Positions 26,501-37,112 of a stretch of DNA of 64,000 nt are shown here, in pieces. This DNA is from JAFEDN01 sp963844565 (GTDB lineage Bacteria > Pseudomonadota > Gammaproteobacteria > Coxiellales > Coxiellaceae), in the NCBI GenBank assembly GCA_963844565.1, contig CAWJON010000002.1:1240001-1304000 (forward strand), read 5' to 3'. The translations under genes and the position numbers were made by a program. A model generated the notes under the pieces. The model had not been told where the DNA came from, did not search any database, and worked only from the letters and a program-made list of their open reading frames with translations. Position 1 is the stretch's first letter. The number at the start of each line of letters is the position of its first letter.

Positions 26501-28852
26501 ATGCAACAGGATGCGACAATCGAGTTAGAGCAAGCAAGCACAGCCGACGAACTCTCAAAAGCCTCACCTCCACCGCTGAATACCGCAGGCCAGGATCCGA
26601 GCATATATTGGATCAACTTGCTAAAAGCAATCGGACCGGTTTATTTTAATAAAGCCGGCGTCACGTATCAGAATGGTCAAATTAATTTATTACTGGATGC
26701 CGCGCTGGTTTTAGAATCCTTAACCATTGAATTCGATCAACTAGGTGTTGGGACGCCAATCGATAAAATTGATCCAAGCTTTACCCTAAATGGCCTGAAT
26801 ATCACTTATGAAAGTGATGCCGTTTTTATCAGTGGCGGTTTTATAAAACAGCAAGTCGATTCAATCACCGAATATAATGGCTTGGCAAGCATACAATTGT
26901 CGTCATTTAGTTTATCTGCTTTAGGTTCTTATGCCACACTGGACGGCCATCCTTCACTGTTTATTTTTGCTTTAATTAATACACCACTCGGTGGTCCTCC
27001 AGCTTTTTTTGTCAATGGCGTGGCTGCCGGATTTGGTTATAATCGCAGTTTAGTTTTACCTACCATTGACGAGGTCTCAAGTTTTCCATTAGTCAGTGGT
27101 TTTGTTCCCACGCAGCCCAGTCCTTTTCAAAGTCCGGATCCCGGCGCGGCATTGCAAGTTTTAGTGGATAAAAATGTGGCGCCGGTGGCGATCGGAGAAA
27201 ACTGGTTAGCAGCCGGGCTTCAATTTACTTCCTATGAATTAATTCAATCTTACGCTTTATTAATTGTCGAATTTGGCACTAATTTAGAAATCGGCATCAT
27301 CGGACTTTCCACCATTGCAGTTCCACCACTAGACCCCTACCCGTTAATCTATGCGCAAATGGCAATTGATGTCAGAATTCTACCGAATAAAGGCCTTATA
27401 GCCGTAGACGCTAGCCTAACTCCTGTCTCTTATGTTTTAAGTAAAGAATGTCATTTGACCGGCGGATTTGCTTTTTATGTATGGACAAATCCCGATCCCA
27501 ATGCAGGTGATTTTGTAGTGACCTTGGGGGGATATCATCCGAATTTCACACCGCCTGATTACTATCCCAAAGTTCCCCGGTTGGGTTTTAATTGGGTATT
27601 AACCAGCGAGTTCAGCATTAAAGGCGGCATGTATTTTGCATTGACGCCAACTTGCTTAATGGCCGGCGGTTCATTAGAAGCTTTATTTCAATCCGGAAAT
27701 CTAAAGGCATGGTTTGATGAAGGCGTCGATTTTTTAATTGCCTGGAAACCGTATCATTATCAAGCTGATCTTTATGTTAACTTCGGAGTATCCTACACTT
27801 TTGAGTTGGACTTATTGTTTACTACCATAACCCAAACGATTTCCATCAGCATAGGTGCTGATTTAACAATTTGGGGGCCGGATTTTTCCGGCGTGGCTCA
27901 TGTTGATCTTTGGATTGTTTCTTTCAGCGTATCATTTGGTTCTACGCCCAACAATCCTCCACCTCCCATTTCCTGGGATGCATTTACTCAAGGCTTTTTA
28001 CCTAAAATTAATTCCTCGTCATCTCAGCGTGTCCGTTTTTCCGAGGATGATGAAACAACCGAATTCACGGATAGCTATTGCACAGCAAAAGTTCTGACTG
28101 GAATGATTCAAGATTTCGCTAAACCTGCGAATGATCTGACAATAATGAATTGGAGTGTGAGTAGAAATCAAACCACATTAGAGACAAACAGTTTAATTCC
28201 GGCAAAACAATATGAAATTACCATTAAAGGTAACGATGGTGTTCCTGTGTCAAAAGACAAAATTATTTTTGTTAATCAAAATGAATTAGACAATCGAAAT
28301 CTAAATTTTGGTGTGGGTTTGGTGGACGTTGAAAATGCGGACTTTGAATCTACTCATTCGGTTACTATTGATTACGAATATTCTTTAAACCCAGAAATCC
28401 TATATGAAGTCAAAGCCATCTTAAGCAATGTACCCAAATCTCTCTGGGAAAAAAGAGACGTAGGATTTAGTCAAGACGCTCTCATCATCAATGTCTTGGT
28501 TGGATTTGATATTACTCCAGTTGCTGTGAAACCCGATACTTCTGTGCCGATTGATCTTACCAACTTCCAATTCTACATACAAACGTATAACCCGCAAATC
28601 ACTATGGGTAATCCAACCGTCATTTCTGGTCCAAATCAAATAGATCCAATGAAAAAAATGCAATCGACTATTAACGTGGCGCCCGCTAATAAAATGCGGG
28701 ATGACATTATTGAGTCTCTAATTAAGCGTGGTTTTCCATTGGATGCCGATGTTGATGTATCTGCAATCGCCAAAGAAGGAAATGCTTATATTCTGGATCC
28801 GCCCATTTTAAGTTATACATATTATCAAGCAAACCCTGCTCTGCATTTTTAA
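26501..28852 (+). CDS. DUF6603-like large beta-rich protein
   Basis: A 783-residue protein starting at ATG 26501 with GTGGAG just upstream. The central part contains LGGPPAFFVNGVAAGFGYNR and FPLVSGF, which I associate with the uncharacterised family DUF6603; the following ~300 residues are amphipathic strands (SFSVSFGSTPNNPPPP). The C-terminal third is a separate beta domain without recognised motifs. No signal peptide or catalytic motif is seen. The family has no established function. It is divergent from the metallohydrolase operon and likely shares its control region. Confidence 0.75.
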   Translation: MQQDATIELEQASTADELSKASPPPLNTAGQDPSIYWINLLKAIGPVYFNKAGVTYQNGQINLLLDAALVLESLTIEFDQLGVGTPIDKIDPSFTLNGLNITYESDAVFISGGFIKQQVDSITEYNGLASIQLSSFSLSALGSYATLDGHPSLFIFALINTPLGGPPAFFVNGVAAGFGYNRSLVLPTIDEVSSFPLVSGFVPTQPSPFQSPDPGAALQVLVDKNVAPVAIGENWLAAGLQFTSYELIQSYALLIVEFGTNLEIGIIGLSTIAVPPLDPYPLIYAQMAIDVRILPNKGLIAVDASLTPVSYVLSKECHLTGGFAFYVWTNPDPNAGDFVVTLGGYHPNFTPPDYYPKVPRLGFNWVLTSEFSIKGGMYFALTPTCLMAGGSLEALFQSGNLKAWFDEGVDFLIAWKPYHYQADLYVNFGVSYTFELDLLFTTITQTISISIGADLTIWGPDFSGVAHVDLWIVSFSVSFGSTPNNPPPPISWDAFTQGFLPKINSSSSQRVRFSEDDETTEFTDSYCTAKVLTGMIQDFAKPANDLTIMNWSVSRNQTTLETNSLIPAKQYEITIKGNDGVPVSKDKIIFVNQNELDNRNLNFGVGLVDVENADFESTHSVTIDYEYSLNPEILYEVKAILSNVPKSLWEKRDVGFSQDALIINVLVGFDITPVAVKPDTSVPIDLTNFQFYIQTYNPQITMGNPTVISGPNQIDPMKKMQSTINVAPANKMRDDIIESLIKRGFPLDADVDVSAIAKEGNAYILDPPILSYTYYQANPALHF

Positions 28853-28947
28853 TGAAATCACTTCATCCTAAATTCTGCAGTTGACCCTATATCTCGTTGT
28901 TCCATTAGTGCTATTATATTTTCTAATATTAATTTTTCGAGGGTTTT

Positions 28948-30483
28948 ATGGAAAAAGGTCAATCAAATTGGCGTGCTTTAATCGGCATCAGCATTGCCGG
29001 TTTTCTGGGATGCTTAGATTTAACCATAGTCAACACGGCGTTACCTGCTATTCAAGCTAATTTGAACCTTACGGTTACCCAATTACAATGGATTATGACT
29101 ATTTTACTTTTAGCGCTGACCGCTTTCATGGTTATTTCTGGAAAATTAGCCGATCTTTACGGACGTCGTTTGTGTCTATATTTAGGCATGATTCTGTTCG
29201 CACTTTCCTCGTTAGGGGTTGGATTTTCTTCTGATATTCAGTTTTTGATTGTCTTTAGATTTCTACAAGGATTATCGATTGCATTTTTGTACACGGCGCC
29301 GGTGGCTATAATTCCTAGCATTTTCCCAGCACACCATCAGGGTCGAGCAACAGGGTTACTCATCGGCGCCAATGGCCTTGGATTGGCATTAGGCCCCGTA
29401 ATCGGTGGATTAATTGTCAGTACGATTGGTTGGCGTTGGATTTTTTTCATTAATCCCCCGATTATTTTGATCAGTTTTATTTTCTGCTGGAATCAGTTAG
29501 TTGAATCTAAAAGCAATACCACCAACAGAAAAATCGATTGGTATGGTTTTGTATTACTACTTATAACAGTTCCTGCAGGAATTCTTGCTCTGGTGCAAGG
29601 AGAAACCTGGGGCTGGCTTTCTTTACCCATTATTAGTTTATTCTTAATTACTATAATTGGACTCGTTATTTTTTATTTTGTTGAAAGTAAAGTGACTGCA
29701 CCGATTATTGAATTTCATTTGCTGGCGAATCGAATTTTTTTAATTGGTTTAACCGCTAATTTTGCACTAGCTATGTTTTATGCGGTTAATTTCTTTTTAA
29801 TCCCTTTATATTTACATTACATTCATAGCCTAGAGGGCTATCAAATTGGCCTTTCCTTGTTACCAGCAACTTTTATGGTTGCTATACTGTCTTCGACAAC
29901 GGGTAAAATAGTGAGTAAATACGGGCCAAAATGGATTTTATGCACCGGATTGTTATTATTTATTATTTCCGGCATCTTACAATCTCAATTTGGCGTCCAT
30001 ACTTCCATCTACGTTATTTTGTTTAGCTATCTACTTTTTGGTATAGGATGGGCGTGTATCTTAAGCCCCTCAATTGTTGCTGCGCTCTCCTCTATTCCTA
30101 AAGAATCAGCCGGAGTCGGTATGGGGACGGTTGGAACATTGCATAATTTAGGCGGAGCAATCGGACTCGCTTTAGGAACTTTGCTGTATAATTTACTATC
30201 TAAATCCGAATTAGTGTCTTCACTAAAAAAAATAAATATCCAAAGCGGAGATTGGGTAAATCAAGCGATTGCCAATACTGACAACGCCCTAAAAATTTTA
30301 CAAAACAACACCACCTTAGATATCCATTCCATCACTACCCTTTTCCATAACTACTTTTTGAAAGGTTATCAAGGCGCAATGTGGTTAGTGGTTATTAGTT
30401 CATTAGTGGCTTTCTTCACGGTATTAATGGGTCTGAAAAGCCAAAAATCAAGTGAAAATAACATTAAACCGATGATTCATTAA
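28948..30483 (+). CDS. MFS drug:H+ antiporter, DHA2 (EmrB/QacA) type
   Basis: A 511-residue inner-membrane exporter with about 14 hydrophobic segments. Family motifs are LDLTIVNTALPAIQANL in TM1, GKLADLYGRR (motif A) and GANGLGLALGPVIGGLI (motif C of drug exporters), then GWRWIFFINPP. The start ATG has GAGGGT upstream. It follows the accessory locus after 95 bp on the same strand as the DUF6603-like gene. Its substrate is not predictable. Confidence 0.92.
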   Translation: MEKGQSNWRALIGISIAGFLGCLDLTIVNTALPAIQANLNLTVTQLQWIMTILLLALTAFMVISGKLADLYGRRLCLYLGMILFALSSLGVGFSSDIQFLIVFRFLQGLSIAFLYTAPVAIIPSIFPAHHQGRATGLLIGANGLGLALGPVIGGLIVSTIGWRWIFFINPPIILISFIFCWNQLVESKSNTTNRKIDWYGFVLLLITVPAGILALVQGETWGWLSLPIISLFLITIIGLVIFYFVESKVTAPIIEFHLLANRIFLIGLTANFALAMFYAVNFFLIPLYLHYIHSLEGYQIGLSLLPATFMVAILSSTTGKIVSKYGPKWILCTGLLLFIISGILQSQFGVHTSIYVILFSYLLFGIGWACILSPSIVAALSSIPKESAGVGMGTVGTLHNLGGAIGLALGTLLYNLLSKSELVSSLKKINIQSGDWVNQAIANTDNALKILQNNTTLDIHSITTLFHNYFLKGYQGAMWLVVISSLVAFFTVLMGLKSQKSSENNIKPMIH

Positions 30484-30589
30484 TTCGACACTATCTTTTC
30501 GTATGGCTGAAATAATAAAACCTTAAGGATATTAAAATATAATAGGAAAAAAGAAAATTGTAAATATATAACAAATAAGAGCATAACCA

Positions 30590-32875
30590 TTGAAAGCGTT
30601 AATAAATGAATTAATACCTAGGGTTAAGCCACATTATAGCTACGAAGGTGAATACAGTACTAATCCAGCTTATCAAGATATTACCGATGTTAGAATCCCT
30701 CTCGCCGTCGAAGATAGAAGAATATGGGCCTTGCGCACAGATTTTATTTTAGCCACAGGGATTAAAAACGCCTACCATGAATATGGCCTTAATGAATTAG
30801 CTCAAGCATTTGATGAAAAAAATCTGGATTTCTTGAATCTTAATGACCGGTATGGGCATCCATCCCTAGCAACTCCAGAATTAAACTATGATGGATCTAC
30901 TTTCTATGCTGGATGGATTAGACAAAGAAGTGATTACCTTGAAATATATAATTTTTCTGGTCGCTTTAATCAAAAGTTGCCTTTAAAAAATCAAATGTTA
31001 TTAGAGGCTTATGCAGCCAAAGAATTTATAGCCGCATATGGAAATCAACCTGTCCATCTTTATGATGCTGCAGACCTTAAATCAGGTCATGAAAATTTAT
31101 TGTCTATATTTTTAAAAAATAAAAACTTTAGCAAGAATAAAGAATGTAGAATTTACACACCAGAATCTCTTGAATTTTTAGACCACTTAAATGAAGAAGA
31201 GCTTTTAGAAATATTTTCAAGCACAACGTTTGATGAATTCAAAGAACTCACTAATCCAAGAAACTATTTTTCCGGTGTAAACATAGAGAAGATAAAAGAA
31301 CTGAGACTCATAATTAAACCCCACATCCAGATTAAAAGCGAAACTGAAAAATTATTTCCTATAATGGAAAAAATATTAAATGACCAAAGAGATAGCCGAA
31401 ACCAGCTTCATTTCTCAAGAACGGAAGAAAAAGAAAAATATTTAATAACATGTAGAAGACTAGTAGCCATTGAGAAGGAAGTTTTACGACTGCGTCAAGA
31501 ACGATCTCCACAGTCTTATCAGCTACAACGTCTATTATTCAAAGAATTAAGAAAAATTGAAGAATTAAACAATCCTAAACTTAATAGTTACATTAAAGAT
31601 ATTAAATTGCTTCTTCAAGATTGTGCAACCAACTTCACCCAATCTAATTTTTCCGAAACCAAAAGTGATCTAGGTAGTCTGAATCGATTTCTTTACTCCC
31701 TAGAGTACTATGAACAATACTATCAGCATCAAAATCCATCTACAAAAGAGAAAGTACGCGCGGTTTTTCATTATTTAATAAAATATGAAGAGCTTTATAG
31801 CAATTTTTGTATAAATGATAAAGGAGTTCATCTAACTAAAGAACTTACCGGTCTACCCTTCACTATTCAGATAATAAAAATTAAAAATGAATTTCAGTTA
31901 TTTATTCGTTTCAAAGAAAAATTAGAGAACTGGCGAAGAGATGGAATCGTGAAAACAGTAACAAATTGCTTAATCTTAAAAGAAGGACGATTGATTGAAG
32001 GTGCAGACGCCACTATTGAGGAAATTGACGATAAAATTTTTGCCCTAACAGAGGATGAAATCAAATTAGCTAATCAGATTAATTCACCCGATATTCATAA
32101 AGTTCAATCAGGTGTCTCTTTTTTTCATGAAAAGAATAAGATGACATTATACTCATTAAAAGCTAAAGGTGATTTAGAAGGAGTAGAATTAAAAAACGTT
32201 TCTTTTTTAAATTACTTAATCATCTGCTCGGTTAGTACACGAGCCGTTGCTGCTACCCACGTTACAGGAATTATCCATCAAGATATTGCAGCTAAAAATA
32301 TTTTACTTTTTCAAGGTGAAGGTACGGATAATATCCTTTGGCCTAAACTATCAGACTTTGGTTTCGCACTTTAAAAAAATAGTTTTGTGATTCAACATGT
32401 AGCAGGAACCCATCTATCCCCTGAGAGATACTTAGCTCTAGAAAAATTAGATCTGTTAAGAGGAGAACATGATCAAAAACATAATCAACTGACGCCTCAA
32501 ATTATTAAAACCCTTCAAGATAAAGGAATTCCTCTAATCGAGCACCTTGGACCTCATGAAAAAAATGATGTCTGGGAGTTGGCTAGAATGCTATGGTATT
32601 TCTCAGATCAATATTTAGCAACTCATTCTGATAAAATTTCAATAATCGGCCCATGCGTTAAATTAATTCAAGATTTATGTTGTACCGTTTTATACAGTAC
32701 TCGAGAAACACGTACGGATATTCATCAATTTCTGAGTGAATTGGATAAAGTCATTGCAAATGGACTTTCTCACGTTCACCAAGGAGTGGCTGAAAGATAT
32801 CATAAACTCATGCACGATCACTACCATCCAAAACCAAGTATTGAAATTCCATGCGGAAATGGCTACGGAAGATAA
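30590..32875 (+). pseudogene. eukaryotic-type protein kinase homologue interrupted by an in-frame TAA
   Basis: Two open stretches in the same frame are separated only by TAA at 32372-32374; the frame resumes at once and runs to 32875. The first part (594 aa, TTG start 30590, no ATG nearby) has a long unknown helical N-terminus and ends with kinase motifs HQDIAAKN (residues 563-570, catalytic loop) and DFG at 589-591. The second part starts with GTHLSPERY, the equivalent of the APE segment, and ends with helical C-lobe sequence. The stop therefore falls in the activation loop. It would be a Legionella-type effector kinase if intact. The alternatives are a nonsense pseudogene, stop read-through, or a sequencing error. 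Confidence 0.8.
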
Positions 32876-33756
32876 ATACCTGCAAAATGTGCTTTTAGCA
32901 AATCGATAAATAACTTTATTTTTAAAGGCATAAAATCGTGTTTCGGGTAGATGATATAAATCGGTTTAGCCGGTAATCGATACTTGTTCAAACAGGTTTT
33001 TAACTGACCATTCGCGATTTCGGCAGCAACCATAAATTCTGGCAACACAGCCACACAGCAATCTGCCTTAACCATCTGAACCATTAAATCCAATTGATTA
33101 CTCTGAAATTTACCTTCTACAGTAATCTTAAATTGGCGATTACCCCGAATAAATTCGAATATCTGAGTAGAGGCTCCAGAACTATAAATAGCAAAACGAT
33201 GTTGAGGCAATTGATCAGGATGATCAATCATTCCGTATTTTTCTATGTATTGAGGAGAGGCACATAAAAAATATTTCTCCATGCCCAACTTGCGTGCGAT
33301 TAAATTTGAATCCGGGAGAATGGCGGACCTGATGGCTAAATCATAACCCTGTTGAACCAAATCAATAACTTTGCTTTCCAAAATAACATTTAAAGTAACT
33401 TCTGGATAGCGTAGTTGATAATCAGCCAATGGTTTAGCCAGCAAATGCAAAGCAGCAGCTGGAGGCACGGAAATTTTTAAGGTGCCTGCAGGTTGATTAC
33501 GAAAATTGGCAAGATCTTCATAACTTTTTTGTGCTAATGTAAACATTTTTTCACATTGTAGATAAAATGTCTCACCAATTTCGGTCAAGGTCAACTGTCG
33601 GGTATTGCGTATTAGCAGCCGTGTTTTCAGTTCTTTTTCTAATTGGCTAATATGCTTACTCACAAAGGCTTTGGAAAGATTGAGCTTTTCTGCTGCTTGC
33701 GAAAAACTTTTTAAGCGTACCACATGATAAAATAAAATCATCTCATTGGCTAACAT
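32863..33756 (-). CDS. LysR-family transcriptional regulator
   Basis: A 297-residue regulator of normal length. The N-terminal winged helix-turn-helix spans about residues 1-60 (FYHVVRLKSFSQAAEKLNLS, SKHISQLEKEL), followed by a periplasmic-binding-like effector domain (LKISVPPAAA). It belongs to the subgroup with PRxF/AaeR-like short effector domains. The start overlaps the end of the upstream MFS gene by 14 nt, so the regulator and exporter form an operon; LysR proteins often control their adjacent transporter. Its 3' end overlaps the convergent broken kinase gene by 13 nt. Confidence 0.93.
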   Translation of the reverse strand: MLANEMILFYHVVRLKSFSQAAEKLNLSKAFVSKHISQLEKELKTRLLIRNTRQLTLTEIGETFYLQCEKMFTLAQKSYEDLANFRNQPAGTLKISVPPAAALHLLAKPLADYQLRYPEVTLNVILESKVIDLVQQGYDLAIRSAILPDSNLIARKLGMEKYFLCASPQYIEKYGMIDHPDQLPQHRFAIYSSGASTQIFEFIRGNRQFKITVEGKFQSNQLDLMVQMVKADCCVAVLPEFMVAAEIANGQLKTCLNKYRLPAKPIYIIYPKHDFMPLKIKLFIDLLKAHFAGIYLP

Positions 33757-35236
33757 ATTTTTTCTTTCTCTCGCACAACTTCCAGATTAAAATACTCAGC
33801 AAACCTGCACTGCAAACAGCAAATAGAAACCACATCGTCGCTGAAAAACCATGCATAAATCCAGCATTAAATTGAAAGCGCAATAGCTTATCCATACTGA
33901 TTTGCATAGCATGGGCTGGATTAGTCAATAATTCACGCAAATTATCGGTTTGTATCGCATGATGCGAGATTTGATAGAGACTGACAAAATGAAAAATCAT
34001 TACACCGAGAGCGAGACCAATAGAACCACCCATGTTGAAGGTAGTTACTATGGTGCCCGTGGCAACGCTAACCCGTTCTGGAACCACTGAGGCTTGTGCG
34101 GCAATAATCGCAACGGTATTACCCATAGCCCACATACCGCCTAAAGCAATGAAACTGATTAGCACAAACCACATCGGCGTGGTGACGGTAAAAAATGCTT
34201 GTAATAAGCCAGATACTGTCCCTATCGCCAATCCCATTAAAATAGTGTTAATAATGCCGAAACTGCGGATTAACCACCCTACCATTAGTGCAACAGCCAA
34301 TACCGCGACCGGGATGGCAAATAAAATGAGTCCAGACAACTGCGGTGATAATTGACGAATGACTTGCAAGTATAATGGATCAAAAAATAAAGCAACTGCC
34401 ATTAATATACCGCATAGAAGACCTAAAATAGCCCCACTGTAAAATAATAATCGCGAAAAATCTTTGAAATCAATCAATGGATTTTCTTTTCTGCGCTCTA
34501 TTTTCACCAGGATAATGCCAGCAACAATACCTATTGCCAGGAAAATAAGCGTCAATGGATCGGTCCAACCTGAAGTAGCGCTATGAATTAAGCCTAAAAC
34601 AATTCCTCCCATCGTGAAAGCCATACCTATCATGCCCTGCCAATCCAGCGAATGCTGCTGAGCCAAGGATTTCGATTCTTTCACAGCATTGAGACAAAAT
34701 AAGAAACCCAGCACAGTTAAAGGAATATTGATAAAGAAAATCCAACGCCACCCCCAATACGCTACGATTATACCACCCAGTAATGGCCCCAACGCCAAAG
34801 CCACGCCACCTAAACTTCCTAACCAACCAATCACTTTATTGCGCTCGTTTTCAGGAAAAACTGCAGGTAATAATGAGGGACCCAAAGGTAGAACGATAGC
34901 TGCGCTGACTCCTTGCAATAAACGCCCAAAAATTAACCAGTGAATATCAGGGGCAATTCCTGCCAGTAATGATGACACCGCAAAGATACCGGCGCCGATA
35001 TAGAATAGTCGCCGGCGACCATATAAATCACCGATTTGACCCATCACGGTGGCTAAAATACATAATACTAAGAAATAGATATTCATAATCCATTGTAAAG
35101 AGGTCAAACTGGTGTGCAATTTCTCTTGGATGGTCGGCAAGGCAACATTTACCACGGTAAAGTCCAAGTAACAACCAAAAGAGAGCAGGCATATGCCAAT
35201 AAAAGCCCGCCATTTATGAGGATGAATATCTGACAT
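33743..35236 (-). CDS. MFS drug:H+ antiporter, DHA2 type
   Basis: A 497-residue exporter with about 14 membrane segments: LDFTVVNVALPTIQEKL in TM1, GQIGDLYGRRR (motif A), GSLGGVALALGPLLGGII (motif C) and GWRWIFFINIPLT. It forms an operon with the downstream LysR gene. It is related to, but clearly different from, the exporters at 28948 and 49419. Its substrate is unknown. Confidence 0.92.
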   Translation of the reverse strand: MSDIHPHKWRAFIGICLLSFGCYLDFTVVNVALPTIQEKLHTSLTSLQWIMNIYFLVLCILATVMGQIGDLYGRRRLFYIGAGIFAVSSLLAGIAPDIHWLIFGRLLQGVSAAIVLPLGPSLLPAVFPENERNKVIGWLGSLGGVALALGPLLGGIIVAYWGWRWIFFINIPLTVLGFLFCLNAVKESKSLAQQHSLDWQGMIGMAFTMGGIVLGLIHSATSGWTDPLTLIFLAIGIVAGIILVKIERRKENPLIDFKDFSRLLFYSGAILGLLCGILMAVALFFDPLYLQVIRQLSPQLSGLILFAIPVAVLAVALMVGWLIRSFGIINTILMGLAIGTVSGLLQAFFTVTTPMWFVLISFIALGGMWAMGNTVAIIAAQASVVPERVSVATGTIVTTFNMGGSIGLALGVMIFHFVSLYQISHHAIQTDNLRELLTNPAHAMQISMDKLLRFQFNAGFMHGFSATMWFLFAVCSAGLLSILIWKLCERKKKYVSQ

Positions 35237-35373
35237 GTGTTCTCCGGTTTGATTTGTATATCATATCAAAAAACCTATTATAATTCATTTTTTTGAATTG
35301 GACGAGTCGATAAAATAAAATGAGTTTTTCTATATGGAAACAATGATAATAAAGTTTTTTAACAATTATAAGA

Positions 35374-36768
35374 TCACACGCTTAGAGAGGGAACTTTAAA
35401 TTCTTTCTTATTGGCCTTGTGAGCGTCAACAGGCTTTTTTCCAAAAAGGCTTTGAGGAATAGTCGATTTTTCCAACAAAGACTGACGATTAGATTCCTTT
35501 AGTTCTTTAGAAAATGATCCATTCAGTTTTTCTTTAAGTTCTCCTAGGAAGAAAGCTATCAACCCAAAAAAAGTTAATAATGCTCCAACAACATTCGGTG
35601 AACTATACCCATAACCTAAATCAATCGCTAAGCCGCTCAAATAAATACCTAATGCAATTCCCAAGCCAAATGCTGAAATATTCCCGGTAACTGCTAGTGT
35701 TTGTTCTTCCTTTTCTACCTTACTCATGGTGTACCCCACAAGAGGGGTAAATAAAGAAAAACCTGTCAAGCCGTTGAGAAAGAGTGATATTGCTGCGGGA
35801 ATTTTATAGTAGGTAGAGAAAGTATATGTACCCAATACGGTTGTTACTGATAAGAGCAAAGAAGGTACGGCCAGTTTTAAATTCTTATCTGCCGCCTTCC
35901 CTCCCAAAATATTACCCACTACAGTGCCCGCGCCATAAACTAATGTTAACCACGGAATATCATTTTCATTGTAGCCGGCAAGCTCAGTCATCATATTGGC
36001 GAAGTAGGTATGAGAGGCTAACATACCACAATAACCAAATGCCGAAGTGGCAAAAGCAAACCAAAAGCCCGATTTTTTAAAAACATAAAATTGAGTTCTA
36101 AAGTCTGGCTTACTATAGGGGATCTTTTTTGGCAGAAAAATTATTTGTCCGATAGTAGCCAAGCCCGCCAAACCACAAACTGGAAAAAATGCATCTCGCC
36201 AATGGAACTTATTTCCAAAAAAAGTATCTAATGGAACACCTGCTAAGTTAGATAAGGTTAAACCCGTAAAAAACATTGAGGTCGCAAAACCTGCTTTTGA
36301 TTTGGGAACTAAACTAGCTGAAACAATGGATGCAACTCCCATATAGGCAGCTTGAGAAAAAGAAGCAAGAACACGTCCAGCTATCAAAACTTTGAAATTC
36401 GGTGACCAAGCAGAAATACCGGCAGAAATCATAAGGTTTGAGGTTAAGCCTATTAATAAATATTTGCGGGGTATTTTAGTTGTGGTTATGGCGACTATTG
36501 GAGCACTTATCGCTGCGCCTAACATAAATGAAGACGTGGTTACCCATCCAGCTGTCGAAATGGATATTGAAAATGTGTCAGCAATTTTAGGCAAAAAACC
36601 GGCGGTGATAAACTCATTTGTTCCATAAGCAAAACTTCCAAAAGCCATAGACCCAATAGCGGCATATGCTCTTAAAGGACTTAAAGCAGAACTTTCCTGC
36701 AATTCAGTTTCTTGAGTGTCATTGCCTTCTTGTGTTTCTTGATCTTTTACTTCTTGAATATTTGGCAT
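35374..36768 (-). CDS. MFS transporter, DHA1 type (AraJ/CmlA-like)
   Basis: A 464-residue protein with about 12 membrane segments: FAYGTNEFITAGFLPKIADT in TM1, ISAPIVAITTTKIPRKYLL, and ASIVSASLVPKSKAG. This layout fits the AraJ/chloramphenicol-exporter group. Both ends carry charged cytoplasmic tails: an acidic, Glu/Gln-rich N-terminus of ~30 residues and a C-terminal tail of ~60 residues with Lys/Ser. Only a weak ribosome-binding site is seen. It lies upstream of, but is separated from, the previous exporter by 137 bp. Confidence 0.88.
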   Translation of the reverse strand: MPNIQEVKDQETQEGNDTQETELQESSALSPLRAYAAIGSMAFGSFAYGTNEFITAGFLPKIADTFSISISTAGWVTTSSFMLGAAISAPIVAITTTKIPRKYLLIGLTSNLMISAGISAWSPNFKVLIAGRVLASFSQAAYMGVASIVSASLVPKSKAGFATSMFFTGLTLSNLAGVPLDTFFGNKFHWRDAFFPVCGLAGLATIGQIIFLPKKIPYSKPDFRTQFYVFKKSGFWFAFATSAFGYCGMLASHTYFANMMTELAGYNENDIPWLTLVYGAGTVVGNILGGKAADKNLKLAVPSLLLSVTTVLGTYTFSTYYKIPAAISLFLNGLTGFSLFTPLVGYTMSKVEKEEQTLAVTGNISAFGLGIALGIYLSGLAIDLGYGYSSPNVVGALLTFFGLIAFFLGELKEKLNGSFSKELKESNRQSLLEKSTIPQSLFGKKPVDAHKANKKEFKVPSLSV

Positions 36769-37011
36769 AAAAATAATCTCTATCTATTTAAAACAACCTT
36801 GATCAGGCATAGCACTATTTTCCCAACGAGGGCCACCCAAGGAAGGTCGGGCTGAACTTAGCTCCAGGAATTGATCATTTTATATAGAAAATCAGATAAA
36901 GAAAATGAGGCTCCATTCACTCAAATAAAGTAATAATTCATTCAAAGTGTACTTCGGTTTGAAAGTTGGTTCTATAACTAGTTTTCCATTATTTTTCTAA
37001 GATTGGTTATG
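36769..37011. other. intergenic region between MFS gene and tRNA cluster
   Basis: About 240 bp hold no open frame or clear hairpin that I can support. It presumably contains the promoter for the leftward MFS gene. Confidence 0.5.
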
Positions 37012-37085
37012 TGCGCCCGGAGAGACTCGAACTCCCGACCGCCTGGTTCGAAGCCAGGAACTCTATCCAACTGAGCTACGGGCGC
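37012..37085 (-). tRNA. tRNA-Arg (anticodon TCG)
   Basis: A complete cloverleaf on the minus strand: acceptor GCGCCCG/CGGGCGC, D-arm GCTCAGTTGGATAGAGT, anticodon stem CCTGG/CCAGG with loop CTTCGAA (anticodon TCG, reading CGA/CGG), T-arm GGGAG TTCGAGT CTCTC, discriminator A. The 3' CCA is not encoded. It is nearly identical to the Arg tRNA at 37113-37189 apart from the anticodon and a few bases. Confidence 0.95.
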
Positions 37086-37112
37086 AAAAGAGGACATGAT
37101 TAAAATATAAAT

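Noticed and set aside
32387..32875. 162-codon frame as an independent gene
   Set aside because: It continues the same frame as the kinase-like gene and starts mid-domain with an APE-like motif, so it is treated as the 3' part of the interrupted kinase gene.
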